Notes: a model not told the origin generated them from the letters alone. A stretch of DNA of 64,000 bases from Pseudomonas sp. UYIF39 (GCF_029963765.1 NZ_JALBYU010000013.1:62001-126000), one strand, 5' to 3'; numbered from the stretch's first letter, positions 17,066 through 25,845 are shown. Program-made: numbers and translations.

Positions 17066-17422
17066 ATGAATGACCAGACGGTTATCTGGACAGTGGGTAT
17101 CAATTGCCCGGCGGAAGACGAAGACAAGTTCAATACCTGGTATGACGAAGTTCATGTGCCCATGTTGTTGCAGGGCGACTGTGTCAGGAAAGTCACCCGC
17201 TTCAAGCTGGCCGAAGAAACCTATCACGTCGGCACCACCACTCAGCCTTGCCCAACTTACCTGACGATCTATGAGTTCGATAATCAGGCCAGGTTTGAAG
17301 CCTGGATGAGCAGCCCGGCGCGCACGGAAGCCGGGGAAGATAAAACGAAGACCTGGGGCGAGAAAGTCTATGACGTCCAATGGGCCACACGCTACAACCT
17401 CACCAATGCCTGGAATGGTTAA
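17066..17422 (+). CDS. Small dimeric alpha/beta-barrel (EthD-like) protein
   Basis: 118 residues. The pattern 'KFNTWYDEVHVPMLLQGDCV' followed by 'RFKLAEE', 'TYLTIYEFDN' and FEAWMSSPA resembles ferredoxin-like dimeric barrel proteins of the EthD / stress-responsive A-B barrel kind, in which W-Y/N-x-x-H-x-P is conserved. Such proteins often act as small lyases, cyclases or unknown helpers in catabolic operons. No metal or cofactor site can be assigned. It lies 20 bases before the second VOC gene and is presumably co-transcribed with it. Confidence 0.7.
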   Translation: MNDQTVIWTVGINCPAEDEDKFNTWYDEVHVPMLLQGDCVRKVTRFKLAEETYHVGTTTQPCPTYLTIYEFDNQARFEAWMSSPARTEAGEDKTKTWGEKVYDVQWATRYNLTNAWNG

Positions 17423-17442
17423 TTAACGGATGGTAAACAGTT

Positions 17443-17934
17443 ATGAACGCATTAGTAAAAAAAATTCTTCATGTTTGCATCACCGTTCCAGACGTCGATC
17501 AGGCGCTGAAGTTTTACCGTGATGTGCTGGGCTTCGTTTCCACCTTCGAAACAAGGACCGACGAAGCGGACGGGCCACTGCTGGGTTTTGCAGAAGATGA
17601 AATCAGTATCTATGCGCACCACATCCTGACGGCAGGCGCAGATGCAAAACACGCCACTGAAATCAACCTGATCGAATACACCAAACCCGCCACCATCCTC
17701 GGTGATGGTCCTTACGAACTGATGAATCAGGTGGGCATCACCCGTCTGGCACTGCTTGTGGAAAGTACCCGCGAGGCCTTCGACAAGATCAGTGCGTATG
17801 AAGGCGTTGAAGTCGTTTGTGAGCCCAAAGACATCATTATCCGCAAGCCTGGCGGCAATCTGACGATGACCTGGTTCAGCTTCAAGGACCCCTACGGAGT
17901 GTTCATCACCATTGCCGAACCGCCAAAGGCCTGA
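17443..17934 (+). CDS. VOC family protein with degenerate metal site
   Basis: 163 residues, paralogous to the protein at 15876 (shared ILHVCITVPD / LFHVCITVAD opening, LIEYTKP / LIEFVEP, and GITRLA / GINRMA). The first His and the LIE Glu remain. The third ligand position is Arg, as in its paralogue, and the final Glu is lost (DPYGVFITIAEP). With at most two of four usual ligands it may be inactive as a metalloenzyme, or may form a heterodimer with the protein at 15876. Confidence 0.8.
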   Translation: MNALVKKILHVCITVPDVDQALKFYRDVLGFVSTFETRTDEADGPLLGFAEDEISIYAHHILTAGADAKHATEINLIEYTKPATILGDGPYELMNQVGITRLALLVESTREAFDKISAYEGVEVVCEPKDIIIRKPGGNLTMTWFSFKDPYGVFITIAEPPKA

Positions 17935-18007
17935 GCAAGATTTCGTTCAACGTTGTGGTTCAGCGTCGGATCGCCCAATTGCAGTTCAATAGAGTCCGGG
18001 AGATAAC

Positions 18008-18883
18008 ATGCAGATCGATGTGCTGGTCGATGTAAAAACGACCATCGGCGAAGGTCCTCTATGGGACGTGCAAGAGCAACGCTTGTACTGGATCGACGTC
18101 GTTGGCTGTCGCGTGTTTCGCTGCACCGCTGATGGACGCGAAGTTCGCTCATGGGACATGCCGGACACGATCGGCTCCATGGCGCTGCGTCGCGATGGCG
18201 GTGCAATCGTGTCACTTGGCTCGGGGTTTCACTTCCTCGACTTCAACACGGGCGACACGCAGCTGATCGTTAACCCTGAGGCAGATAAACCTCACAACCG
18301 GTTGAACGATGGCAAGGTGGATGCGCGTGGGCGCTTCATCGTTGGTAGTATGGACACCCGAGAGGGCTTTGCGGACGGCAATCTGTTTCGCGTCGACCCC
18401 GACTTGTCGGTGCACAAACTCGACGAGGGGTTCGCGATCTCCAACGGACCGTGCTGGAGCCCGGACGGGTCGACGTTCTATTTCTCGGACACCTTCTCCG
18501 GTGAAATCTGGGCGTATGACTACGACCTGGAAACCGGCGCTATCGCCAACCGTCGCACCTTTACCAAGGCAGGTTTCACCCCGACAACAGCGACTGATGG
18601 CTCGACGGTCGACGCCGAAGGGTACCTCTGGAACGCCCAGGTCTACGCGGGCAAATTGTGCCGCTTCGCGCCTGACGGCAGCCTGGATCGGGTCATTGAA
18701 ATGCCGGTGAAGAAGGTCACCAGTGTCAACTTTGGCGGGCCAGACCTGGACACGCTGTTTGTCACCTCCATGGCCAAGCCGCCGTTGCCGCGCTATCCCG
18801 GTGACAATCAGATGCGCGGCAGTCTGTTCGCCATCCATGGCCTGGGGGTGAAAGGGCTACCGGAACCGCGCTTCGGTGGCTGA
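18008..18883 (+). CDS. SMP-30/gluconolactonase/LRE-like lactonase
   Basis: 291 residues of a six-bladed beta-propeller. Family blocks are present: 'TIGEGPLWD' with the metal-binding Glu, 'RLNDGKVDARGRF' with Asn/Asp, 'ISNGPCWSPDGSTFYFSDT' (partly cited) and 'DAEGYLWNAQVYAGKLCRF' (partly cited). These bind the catalytic divalent metal in SMP-30 and gluconolactonases. Opening of a lactone formed in the pathway is likely. GGGAG lies just upstream of the ATG. The gene is followed by a strong terminator, so it ends the transcript that begins at the VOC gene. Confidence 0.88.
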   Translation: MQIDVLVDVKTTIGEGPLWDVQEQRLYWIDVVGCRVFRCTADGREVRSWDMPDTIGSMALRRDGGAIVSLGSGFHFLDFNTGDTQLIVNPEADKPHNRLNDGKVDARGRFIVGSMDTREGFADGNLFRVDPDLSVHKLDEGFAISNGPCWSPDGSTFYFSDTFSGEIWAYDYDLETGAIANRRTFTKAGFTPTTATDGSTVDAEGYLWNAQVYAGKLCRFAPDGSLDRVIEMPVKKVTSVNFGGPDLDTLFVTSMAKPPLPRYPGDNQMRGSLFAIHGLGVKGLPEPRFGG

Positions 18884-18891
18884 TCGAGTTA

Positions 18892-18921
18892 GCGCCGAAT
18901 GAGATTCGGCGCGCCTTTTAA
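18892..18921 (+). terminator. Rho-independent terminator after the SMP-30 gene
   Basis: A perfect 9-bp stem GCGCCGAAT / ATTCGGCGC with loop GAG, followed by GCCTTTTAA. It lies 8 bases after the SMP-30 stop and separates that transcript from the SDR genes. Confidence 0.8.
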
Positions 18922-18939
18922 GTGAAACTTCAAAAGTTA
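18922..18939 (+). promoter_or_regulatory. Putative operator before the SDR genes
   Basis: TGAAACTTCAAAAGTT (18923-18938) contains a near-palindrome AACTT-CAA-AAGTT and matches 14 of 16 bases of a motif read on the minus strand at about 15811-15826. It lies 14 bases before the ATG at 18953, a position suited to repression. Confidence 0.4.
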
Positions 18940-18952
18940 CAGGATCGCTGCG

Positions 18953-19744
18953 ATGGCCGAGTTCAAAGACAAGGTAGTGCTGATTTCAGGAATCGGTGGG
19001 CGCATGGGGCGAATTGCTGCCCAGATGTTTGCCAGGGAAGGCGCGAAGGTGCTCGGATGCGATATCGCAATCCAGCGATCTGAAGAGACCTGCAGGCTGG
19101 TGAGGGCGGAGGGTGGCGAGATTTTTTCGCTGGAGCCTCTCGATCTGGCCAATCCCCTGGATGCGCAGCAATGGGCCGATGAAGCCGTATCGCGCTGGGG
19201 CCGAATCGACGTCCTGTATAACAACGCTGCGGGCGTCAGCATTGCACCTTTCGAAAACGCCTCGATTGAGCATTGGAATTACACGATTCGCAATGAGCTG
19301 ACGATCGCCTATGTGGCCGCTCGCGCGGTCTGGCCGCAAATGCTGGCCCAGAAAAAAGGCGTGATAGTGAACGTGGCATCGATTGCCGGCCACCTTGAGC
19401 TTTCCGGCTTTCCTGCCGTTGCGCATGGTGTGGCTAATGCAGGCGTCCTTGCGCTTACCCGTATGCTCGCCGCCGAAGGCGCACCACACGGCATTCGCTC
19501 GGTGAGCATCAGTCCAGGGCTGGTTTCGAATCCAGACGCACCTCCCTCTCCACTACTGGATGAGTACGGTTTACCGACAGCGCGGCCACTGTGGCGGCAT
19601 GCGGCACTGGGCCGGCCGGCCCGAGCGGAAGAGATTGTCGAAACCGCGCTCTTTCTTGCGTCCGACCGAGCGTCCTACATCACCGGCACTGACGTTGCGG
19701 TAGACGGTGGAATGTCCAGCATCATCTGGAGATCAGAGGCATGA
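18953..19744 (+). CDS. SDR-family protein lacking the catalytic Tyr-x3-Lys
   Basis: 263 residues with a Rossmann fold and SDR layout: 'VVLISGIGGRMGRIAAQMF' (partly cited), the acidic residue in GCDIAIQ, NNAAG at the strand 4 end, NVASIAG with the catalytic-type Ser, and the C-terminal 'YITGTDVAVDGGMS'. The nucleotide loop has Arg where the second Gly of T-G-x3-G-x-G is expected. The active-site Y-x3-K is HGVAN, so Tyr becomes His and Lys becomes Asn. Classical oxidoreductase chemistry is therefore doubtful; it may be a binding protein, a partner subunit of the following SDR, or use other chemistry. It ends in an ATGA overlap with a possible start of the next gene. Confidence 0.85.
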   Translation: MAEFKDKVVLISGIGGRMGRIAAQMFAREGAKVLGCDIAIQRSEETCRLVRAEGGEIFSLEPLDLANPLDAQQWADEAVSRWGRIDVLYNNAAGVSIAPFENASIEHWNYTIRNELTIAYVAARAVWPQMLAQKKGVIVNVASIAGHLELSGFPAVAHGVANAGVLALTRMLAAEGAPHGIRSVSISPGLVSNPDAPPSPLLDEYGLPTARPLWRHAALGRPARAEEIVETALFLASDRASYITGTDVAVDGGMSSIIWRSEA

Positions 19745-19800
19745 GCAGTCACACGCACGACTTTTCACACAAATCTGCAGACGCTAGAGGTGAAGAAACA

Positions 19801-20544
19801 ATGCAAACCCATAAAAATCGCGTCGCCGTAGTTTCGGGGGCCGCAAAAGGCATTGGCCAGGAACTGGCGGTTCAACTCGCGCAGCGCGGTGCCGTGTTGG
19901 CGCTGCTGGATATCGCCGATCTTTCGCAGACTTGCGATCTGATCGAGAAGGCCGGCGGCAAGGCCATCGCCATTCATTGTGATGTCAGTAAAGAACAAGA
20001 CTGGAACGCTGCTGGCGAGGTCGTGAAGCAGGAATATGGTCGCTGTGACATCCTAGTTAACAATGCCGGGATCTACCCCAATGTGCATTTCGATGACCTG
20101 GATTTCAAAACCTGGCGACGGACGTTTGAAATCAATCTGGATAGCATGTTTTTAAGCGCGAAAGTCTTCGTACCGATGATGCGAGAGAATCATTGGGGGC
20201 GCATCGTCAACGTCTCTTCGACATCGATCGTCACCAACGCCGTAGGTGTCAGTCATTACATGGCAAGCAAGATGGGCATCATTGGATTTACCCGCGGGCT
20301 TGCCAACGACTTGGGTAAAGACTTCATTACCGTCAATGCCCTCGCGCCAGCACTGACCGCGACACCGGGCACCAGCCATTTACCCGATGTGGTACGCGAT
20401 AACGTTGTCAATCAACAAGCTTTTAAAAGAATGGCAGTACCGCACGATATCGTCGGGCCGATCCTGTTTCTGACCAGTGAGGACGCGCAATTCATGACCG
20501 GTCAGTTGCTCGCCGTCGATGGCGGCATGATGAAAACCAGTTAA
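19801..20544 (+). CDS. Short-chain dehydrogenase/reductase
   Basis: 247 residues, a normal classical SDR length. It has the cofactor loop SGAAKGIGQEL, NNAGIYPN, the catalytic Ser in NVSSTSIV, an intact YMASK and a C-terminal 'GQLLAVDGGMM'. Asp in LLDIAD after strand 2 favours NAD(H). I chose the ATG at 19801 because GAGGTGA lies 7 bases upstream and homologous SDRs begin just there; an ATG at 19741, overlapping the stop of the preceding gene, would add 20 non-conserved residues. It probably oxidises an alcohol intermediate to a ketone, perhaps with the degenerate SDR as partner. Confidence 0.9.
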   Translation: MQTHKNRVAVVSGAAKGIGQELAVQLAQRGAVLALLDIADLSQTCDLIEKAGGKAIAIHCDVSKEQDWNAAGEVVKQEYGRCDILVNNAGIYPNVHFDDLDFKTWRRTFEINLDSMFLSAKVFVPMMRENHWGRIVNVSSTSIVTNAVGVSHYMASKMGIIGFTRGLANDLGKDFITVNALAPALTATPGTSHLPDVVRDNVVNQQAFKRMAVPHDIVGPILFLTSEDAQFMTGQLLAVDGGMMKTS

Positions 20545-20827
20545 GCGAAAAGCAGCCTGCCGCTACATTTGCCGGTCCTCGGAGGCGCAAGGGGCAGCAC
20601 AGGATTGGCAAGTGTGCGCAGTCTTGCCGTCGCTCCGAGAAGCGCTCCAGACATTCCGTCTCCACTCCAAGGCCTGGACCGTCTAACTCTTCCCGCTCAA
20701 TGTACTTGCGTCTATTCATCTACGCACTGAGTAGAGCTGGCAAGCCATTCCCGATATGGATAGAGTACGAGCCTTCTATAAATTGCTGATTCCGCTCAGT
20801 AAGAAATAATAAGAGACGATCCAGCGC

Positions 20828-21814
20828 ATGATGCTCCCGAAGTTGATGCACATTCGCATGTTTGTTGCCGTGTACGAGGAAGGCTCATTCACCGTAGCCG
20901 CCAGCCGAGAAGGGTTGGGACAGTCCGGCGTGTCTGCGCACGTTCGGCAGCTGGAAACTCAATTGGGTGTGCGGCTTTTTGCCCGGGACCGCGCGATTAT
21001 TCCCACGCCAGCCGGCCATGCTTATTACCGGCAATGTGTGCAGTTGCTTCGCCTGCATGAAAGCGCATGCAACGCGGTCGGTCATCGCGCAGAGCCCTCA
21101 GGCGGCTCGCTTCGCATCGGCATGATTCCAACCATGAGCCGCTCGGTGTTCAGCCGGGCACTCCAGGCTTTCGAAGCGGCATATCCCAACGTTTCCGTGC
21201 ATCTTACCGAAGGTGCCGGCAGCGTGATTGCGACCGCGGTACGCCGCGGAATGCTGGATTTCGCCATCACCCAGCGTATGTCATACGAGGCTGGGGCCGC
21301 CGGGCTGGTCACATCGTTGTTCACCAGGACACCGGCGTTCCTGGTGTCCTCGCCGGATTCAGGTTTGCCCCATTGCGAGCCGGTACGCTTGAGCGACATC
21401 AAGGACTTGCACCTAGTTCTGCCCATCGGGAGACGACCGTTGCTGGAACAGTACCTGATCGACCATAAGGTCGAGGTCGTACAGCGGCTCAACTGGTTCG
21501 AGTCCATGCTCGGGGCCATGGATCTGGTGCGTTCCAGCCACTGGACAGCCATTATTTCCGGCCTGTTCATCGCCGATGATTTGCGCCGCCGACGCTTCAC
21601 GCTCAATCCGCTGGCCGATCCCATCCTTTGGGACGATCTGCTGCTGGTGGAACCGGCGCGAAAGCCCTTGTCCATGGTTGCCCAACTCTTCATCGAGTTT
21701 TTGCGAAAGGCCACCGAGGATATCAACGCAATCCCGATTCGTATCGCCCATGGCGAGCAGTTGCCAAACGTCGACCTCTCGTCTGCCCTTAATGAGATAA
21801 CGCGCCATGAATGA
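20828..21814 (+). CDS. LysR family transcriptional regulator (first of an overlapping pair)
   Basis: 328 residues. The N-terminal winged helix 'MFVAVYEEGSFTVAASREGL' (partly cited) and 'GVRLFARDRAIIPTPAG' are followed by an effector-binding domain with 'TRTPAFLVSSPDSG'. Two ATG codons (20828 and 20831) are possible. The upstream 283 bases (20545-20827) contain no gene; a clear promoter was not identified there. The stop lies inside the next gene (8-base overlap), which encodes a paralogue. It probably regulates the genes on either side; the ligand is unknown. Confidence 0.9.
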   Translation: MMLPKLMHIRMFVAVYEEGSFTVAASREGLGQSGVSAHVRQLETQLGVRLFARDRAIIPTPAGHAYYRQCVQLLRLHESACNAVGHRAEPSGGSLRIGMIPTMSRSVFSRALQAFEAAYPNVSVHLTEGAGSVIATAVRRGMLDFAITQRMSYEAGAAGLVTSLFTRTPAFLVSSPDSGLPHCEPVRLSDIKDLHLVLPIGRRPLLEQYLIDHKVEVVQRLNWFESMLGAMDLVRSSHWTAIISGLFIADDLRRRRFTLNPLADPILWDDLLLVEPARKPLSMVAQLFIEFLRKATEDINAIPIRIAHGEQLPNVDLSSALNEITRHE

Positions 21815-22781
21815 CTCGCTACCCGGCCTGCGGGAGATGCAAATGTTCGTGGCGGTGTACGAGACACGATCGTTCACCGCGGCCGCGGCGCGTGAGTTCG
21901 CTACTCAGTCGGGCATCTCCCAGCACGTAAAGCAGATCGAAGAGATGCTCGGTGTGCAGCTGTTCGACCGGCAGAAAGGCGTTGAGCCCACCGCGGCGGG
22001 CACCTCCTTTTACCAGCATTGCCTAGAGGTGCTAGCGGCCAATTCCAGGTCCTTGTTGGCCATAGATAGCTTTGAGCAGGGATTGTCCGGCGAAGTCCGG
22101 CTCGGGGTAACTCCGACACTGGCGACCTATCAGCTCGCACCGGCCTATCTGCGCCTGATGTCGCAAAACCCCAACGCCTCTATCGCTGTGATCGACGCAC
22201 CCAGCAACATGCTGATCGACATGGTCCGGGCTGGCGAACTCGACTTTGCAATCATTCCGTCGATTTCGCAGCCACCGGCGGATCTGGCGACGACCGTGTT
22301 TGCCGCTACACCTGCATTTCTAGTCTCGTCAATTACCCATGACAGTGGCTTCGAGCATGGTGAGCTTATTGAACTCGACGAGCTGACGGGCTTAAAGCTG
22401 CTGGCGCCTGACAGTCGCGAGTATGCGCAGTGGATCGGTTCGCAGCTGGAAGCGCTTTCGGGGCCTGGCCCTTGTTATCAGCTCGACGCTGTGCTGGCCA
22501 CGCTCGACCTGATCAGGCAGAGCGAGTGGATGGCGATTCTTCCCGGCCTGCTGTTCGTTCACGACTTCAGTGCAGACCCATCGGAGCGGGACTTCAGACT
22601 CAACCCTTTTTCCGGTACGGGCCTGACGCTGGAGCTGCTGCTGGTGCAGCCGGCGCGGGTAACACCTTCAGAATTGATGTTGGCAGCGATCAATGCAATC
22701 CAACAGGTCACCCATGAGCACATCAAGCTGCTGGGCAGTTTTCAGTCAGGCAACCGGCAGGCCGTTCGCAGGCTGCAATGA
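21807..22781 (+). CDS. LysR family transcriptional regulator (second of the pair)
   Basis: 324 residues, paralogous to its upstream neighbour (MFVAVYETRSFTAAAARE, GVQLFDRQKGVEPTAAG, and in the effector domain 'AATPAFLVSS'). The ATG lies 8 bases before the end of the first gene, so translation is coupled and the two should be made in similar amounts. LysR proteins normally act as homotetramers; heteromers or a division of targets between the two are possible. It converges on the SnoaL-like gene at 22823. Confidence 0.9.
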   Translation: MNDSLPGLREMQMFVAVYETRSFTAAAAREFATQSGISQHVKQIEEMLGVQLFDRQKGVEPTAAGTSFYQHCLEVLAANSRSLLAIDSFEQGLSGEVRLGVTPTLATYQLAPAYLRLMSQNPNASIAVIDAPSNMLIDMVRAGELDFAIIPSISQPPADLATTVFAATPAFLVSSITHDSGFEHGELIELDELTGLKLLAPDSREYAQWIGSQLEALSGPGPCYQLDAVLATLDLIRQSEWMAILPGLLFVHDFSADPSERDFRLNPFSGTGLTLELLLVQPARVTPSELMLAAINAIQQVTHEHIKLLGSFQSGNRQAVRRLQ

Positions 22782-22813
22782 AAAAGAGGGCCAGAGGGGC
22801 GTTGCCCCCCTGG
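22782..22813 (-). terminator. Intrinsic terminator between convergent genes
   Basis: The stem CCAG-A-GGGGC / GCCCC-C-CTGG has a short loop at 22791-22813. Read on the minus strand it is followed by CCTCTTTTTC, so it terminates the SnoaL-like gene. It may also stop the LysR transcript. Confidence 0.65.
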
Positions 22814-22822
22814 CGGTCGCGG

Positions 22823-23377
22823 TCAGGCGTCGGCGAGTGATTTATCTGCCATCGGGGTGCCGGAAAAACCGGCGACCTTGCGCAGTACCCGATCAGTCCC
22901 GTCACGCGGGCTGCCGGAAGCATCCGGATGGTCGTCAAACCAGTTGCCCCTCGGATAGCGGTACATCAAGTCGACCATCAGACGACGCTCGGCGATCAGC
23001 CAGACACCGTCGCGACGTTCAAATCGGTCAAAATACCGCGCCCACAATTTAACCGTATCGCCTTTCCAGTGATGCCGCTCTGAGGCGGCGTGATCAGCTT
23101 GCAGATAGGTTTCGACATAGGCGATCTCGGGGCCATCGAATTCCACCAGGCTGTTACCGAGGAAATGCTGGGTGCGGTTGAATCGTGGCATTTCGTCAGT
23201 CAGGAACTGAAAGAATCCCTCAGCACCTCCGACGTGCAGGCTTTCCGGAAAATGGATGTAGGCGTCCTTGTGGAAGGCGCCACGTACCAGTGACATGTCG
23301 ATTCGGTCCAGACCACGGCAGTAGCGCAGCAGAACATCGTGGATTTCGGTGCGTGCGACAAGTTCTTCGAGCGTCAT
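22823..23377 (-). CDS. SnoaL/NTF2-like protein
   Basis: 184 residues. 'ARTEIHDVLLRYCRGLDRID' followed by FHKDAYIHF, then 'HFLGNSLVEFDG', 'AYVETYLQA', and 'YFDRFERRDGVWLIAERRL' (partly cited) are typical of SnoaL_4 proteins related to scytalone dehydratase and to beta subunits of ring-hydroxylating dioxygenases. No alpha subunit is near, so a stand-alone dehydratase/isomerase-like or binding role is more likely. It lies upstream of, and in the opposite direction to, the LysR pair, and on the same strand as the esterase at 23500, which is 122 bases away. Confidence 0.8.
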   Translation of the reverse strand: MTLEELVARTEIHDVLLRYCRGLDRIDMSLVRGAFHKDAYIHFPESLHVGGAEGFFQFLTDEMPRFNRTQHFLGNSLVEFDGPEIAYVETYLQADHAASERHHWKGDTVKLWARYFDRFERRDGVWLIAERRLMVDLMYRYPRGNWFDDHPDASGSPRDGTDRVLRKVAGFSGTPMADKSLADA

Positions 23378-23499
23378 GGGTATCCCCTGTTTTCATTGTT
23401 GTTGGACATGCGGATTTCGACTCGCGGCCTCGCGCCGTGACGAGCCCGCGATGGCTATTGAATCAATATTCGGTATTGCTCAAGTGACGGTGGGCAGAC

Positions 23500-25845
23500 T
23501 TATGAACCCTTCGCCGGAACGATGGGCAGCTGGATAAAGCCCGGGCGATCAGGCCCGGTGTAGATCGTGTTTCGCGCGCCGTCGTGGTAGTCACTGTCAT
23601 AGCCGTGGCGGGGGCCGTGGTCGACGCCGTCGAAGGGCTGGATATCCACGCGCAGGCGGTAGCCCTTGCGGATCAACGCCGTGTTGGGAATGATCTCGAT
23701 TTCAACCGGCACCACTTCGTTGTTTTCAAGCGGTGCATAGTCGGCTTTGAGGTGGGTGTGCTTGACCGTGTATGGGGTCGAGCGCGCTGCATCGATCTTG
23801 CGGTGCGACGCCTTCAGCCAGCCCTTGGCCAGCGGGTAGTTGGGTACGTTCATGCCCATGGTGGTCGGGCCGGCGTAATCGACCTCGCGGCCGGTCTCAT
23901 CGAGTACCCGCAGGCTGACATAGATGTCCATGTCCTCACTGGTGGAGGATACCCACAGCCTGGCCTTGCCATAACCGGCGAACACCATGTCTTCTGTCAC
24001 CGGATCACTGATGAACGAGATGCCAGTCTTCCAGATGTCCAGGACCGATGGCGGCTTGACGGGCAGGAAGCAGGGCGGCATGCCCGTGCGCAACGCCAAC
24101 GGAATTTCTGCAGAGTAATCCGCTTGGCCATCGACAGTCGGCGGTGTCAGCGACAGGCGCAGGAAGTCATCGCGATACTCGTCACCCTGCCAGCCCGATG
24201 GCGTGGCGTCGAAGTACCATCGAGGGTAGGTCGTCCTCGCAATCGGCCATTCCAGTTCTTCCTGAATCCAGGAGGCGCCATTGCCGCTGCGGATTTCCAG
24301 GCGTACCGGCGGCGTGTCCATGATGCCATTGTCGACACCTTTCAACCAATGATCGAAAAACGCCCGGTGATCGGCGATAGCGGTTCGCGAATAGGCCTTG
24401 GTGAACCAGTCTTCCCAGAAATCGATCTTTTTCGAGGCGGTGTTCGTGGCGAGGTACGCTTCACTGCTGCCGAGTTGATGGAAGTGCGCCATATGGGTTG
24501 TGCAGGCGATGGCCCAGAGCGGTACCTTGACCTCGCTCATGTCAGGACTCATCAGGATCGTCGATCTGGGTCCGAAAGCCATGGTGGTGTCGGAGTCCCT
24601 GAACGTGGCGTCTTTTAGCATCCCGATAAAGTCGACGGCATTCGGTTCACCGCACACGGCAGCCAACACGCCGGCCTTGTACCAGTGGCTGAAAAATTCT
24701 TCGTTGAGGATGCCGCCGGTATAGGCAACTTCATCGTACAGATCAACATCGGTGCCGATGGCGATCATCGCTTTCAGATGCCGTGGTTCAAGGCTTGCCG
24801 CGGCATGTTGGCTCATGGCGTAGTACGACATGCCCCACAGCCCGACGTTGCCGTTGGACCAGGGCTGCACACCTGCCCAATCAATTGCATCGCGAAACGC
24901 TTCGGCCGTCTCAATACCAAATGGCGCGAGTGTTCCGGGGTTCTTGCCTGAGCCCGGGCCATCGACACGCACCAGTACGTAGTCGTGGGGCACCCAATCC
25001 ACGGTGTTGGCGGTTTCGTGATTCTCAAACACCTGCCCTTCAGGATTACCGTGGAAGTAGCGTTCCTCCATCTCTTCATGGGCATCGAAGCCGGCGTCGT
25101 CCGCGATCGAGTGATGGTAGAACGCCCGGCCATATGGACCGCAGTTCATGATGACCGGGAACTGGCCTTCCTTTGCCGGGCGGAACACATCGGCGTACAC
25201 GTACAGGCCGTTTTGCAGCGGGATCCTGACGTCCTTGAAACGCTGAATGCCCAGAATATTGCGTCGCACTTCATTGCGTGCAGTCGCCGCATTGCATAGC
25301 TTGCGCGGGGTGCGGTCGGTGAAAACGCCGGCTCCCGAAAGCTCGGCGAGCAGGGTTGCGATCAAGGGGTCTTGTTCGAACTCCAGGACAGGGTTCAGCG
25401 CAAGGCCGGCAAAGGAAATGTCGTGGCGCAAATTGATGCGGTATTGGCCAATGACTTCGTGGGCTGCGGGGTCAATGCAGATGCCGCCGTCCAGGTTGCC
25501 ATCGCGGTCAAGCGAGCACAGCAAGCGTGCAATGTTGGTCAGCCCCGCATCGAGCAACTTGTGGATGTTGCCATCCACGCGACTGACTATTTCTGCAAGG
25601 TTGATGCGGGGGGCGCCGAGTGCAGAACCGATCGAGATGTTGCCGACCAGGAAGGCAATCCGTTCGCCCTTGCGGTAATGGAACTCGCCCTTATCGTTGG
25701 TCAGCCCGCTGAGGGTAGGGGTCTGGTATCTGAGGCCAGCCACAGGCCCGGAAAAAATGCCGGTTTGCAGCGTGCTTGAGTCGTTCCCGGTGTTGTTAAC
25801 CGGCAGCGGATGGGCATGATTAAACGTCTGCGGGGTATCGCTCAT
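23500..25845 (-). CDS. CocE/NonD-type acyl esterase with extra N-terminal module
   Basis: 781 residues. Residues about 195-520 form the alpha/beta hydrolase of the X-Pro dipeptidyl-peptidase S15 / CocE family: 'RIPLQNGLYVYADVFRPA', then GLWGMSYYAMSQH with nucleophile Ser340, then 'FFDHWLKGVDNG'. Residues about 540-780 are the C-terminal jelly-roll. Residues about 28-130 are an added module ('GPVAGLRYQTPTLSGLTNDK' and 'TNIARLLCSLDRDG') that I know from secreted Pseudomonas proteins, but no signal peptide is present here. The usual G-W-x-D loop with the catalytic Asp is replaced by a CTTHMAHFHQLGSS segment. AGAGGA gives the start. Divergent from a TetR gene with a palindrome between. Probably hydrolyses an ester of the pathway substrate. 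Confidence 0.87.
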   Translation of the reverse strand: MSDTPQTFNHAHPLPVNNTGNDSSTLQTGIFSGPVAGLRYQTPTLSGLTNDKGEFHYRKGERIAFLVGNISIGSALGAPRINLAEIVSRVDGNIHKLLDAGLTNIARLLCSLDRDGNLDGGICIDPAAHEVIGQYRINLRHDISFAGLALNPVLEFEQDPLIATLLAELSGAGVFTDRTPRKLCNAATARNEVRRNILGIQRFKDVRIPLQNGLYVYADVFRPAKEGQFPVIMNCGPYGRAFYHHSIADDAGFDAHEEMEERYFHGNPEGQVFENHETANTVDWVPHDYVLVRVDGPGSGKNPGTLAPFGIETAEAFRDAIDWAGVQPWSNGNVGLWGMSYYAMSQHAAASLEPRHLKAMIAIGTDVDLYDEVAYTGGILNEEFFSHWYKAGVLAAVCGEPNAVDFIGMLKDATFRDSDTTMAFGPRSTILMSPDMSEVKVPLWAIACTTHMAHFHQLGSSEAYLATNTASKKIDFWEDWFTKAYSRTAIADHRAFFDHWLKGVDNGIMDTPPVRLEIRSGNGASWIQEELEWPIARTTYPRWYFDATPSGWQGDEYRDDFLRLSLTPPTVDGQADYSAEIPLALRTGMPPCFLPVKPPSVLDIWKTGISFISDPVTEDMVFAGYGKARLWVSSTSEDMDIYVSLRVLDETGREVDYAGPTTMGMNVPNYPLAKGWLKASHRKIDAARSTPYTVKHTHLKADYAPLENNEVVPVEIEIIPNTALIRKGYRLRVDIQPFDGVDHGPRHGYDSDYHDGARNTIYTGPDRPGFIQLPIVPAKGS

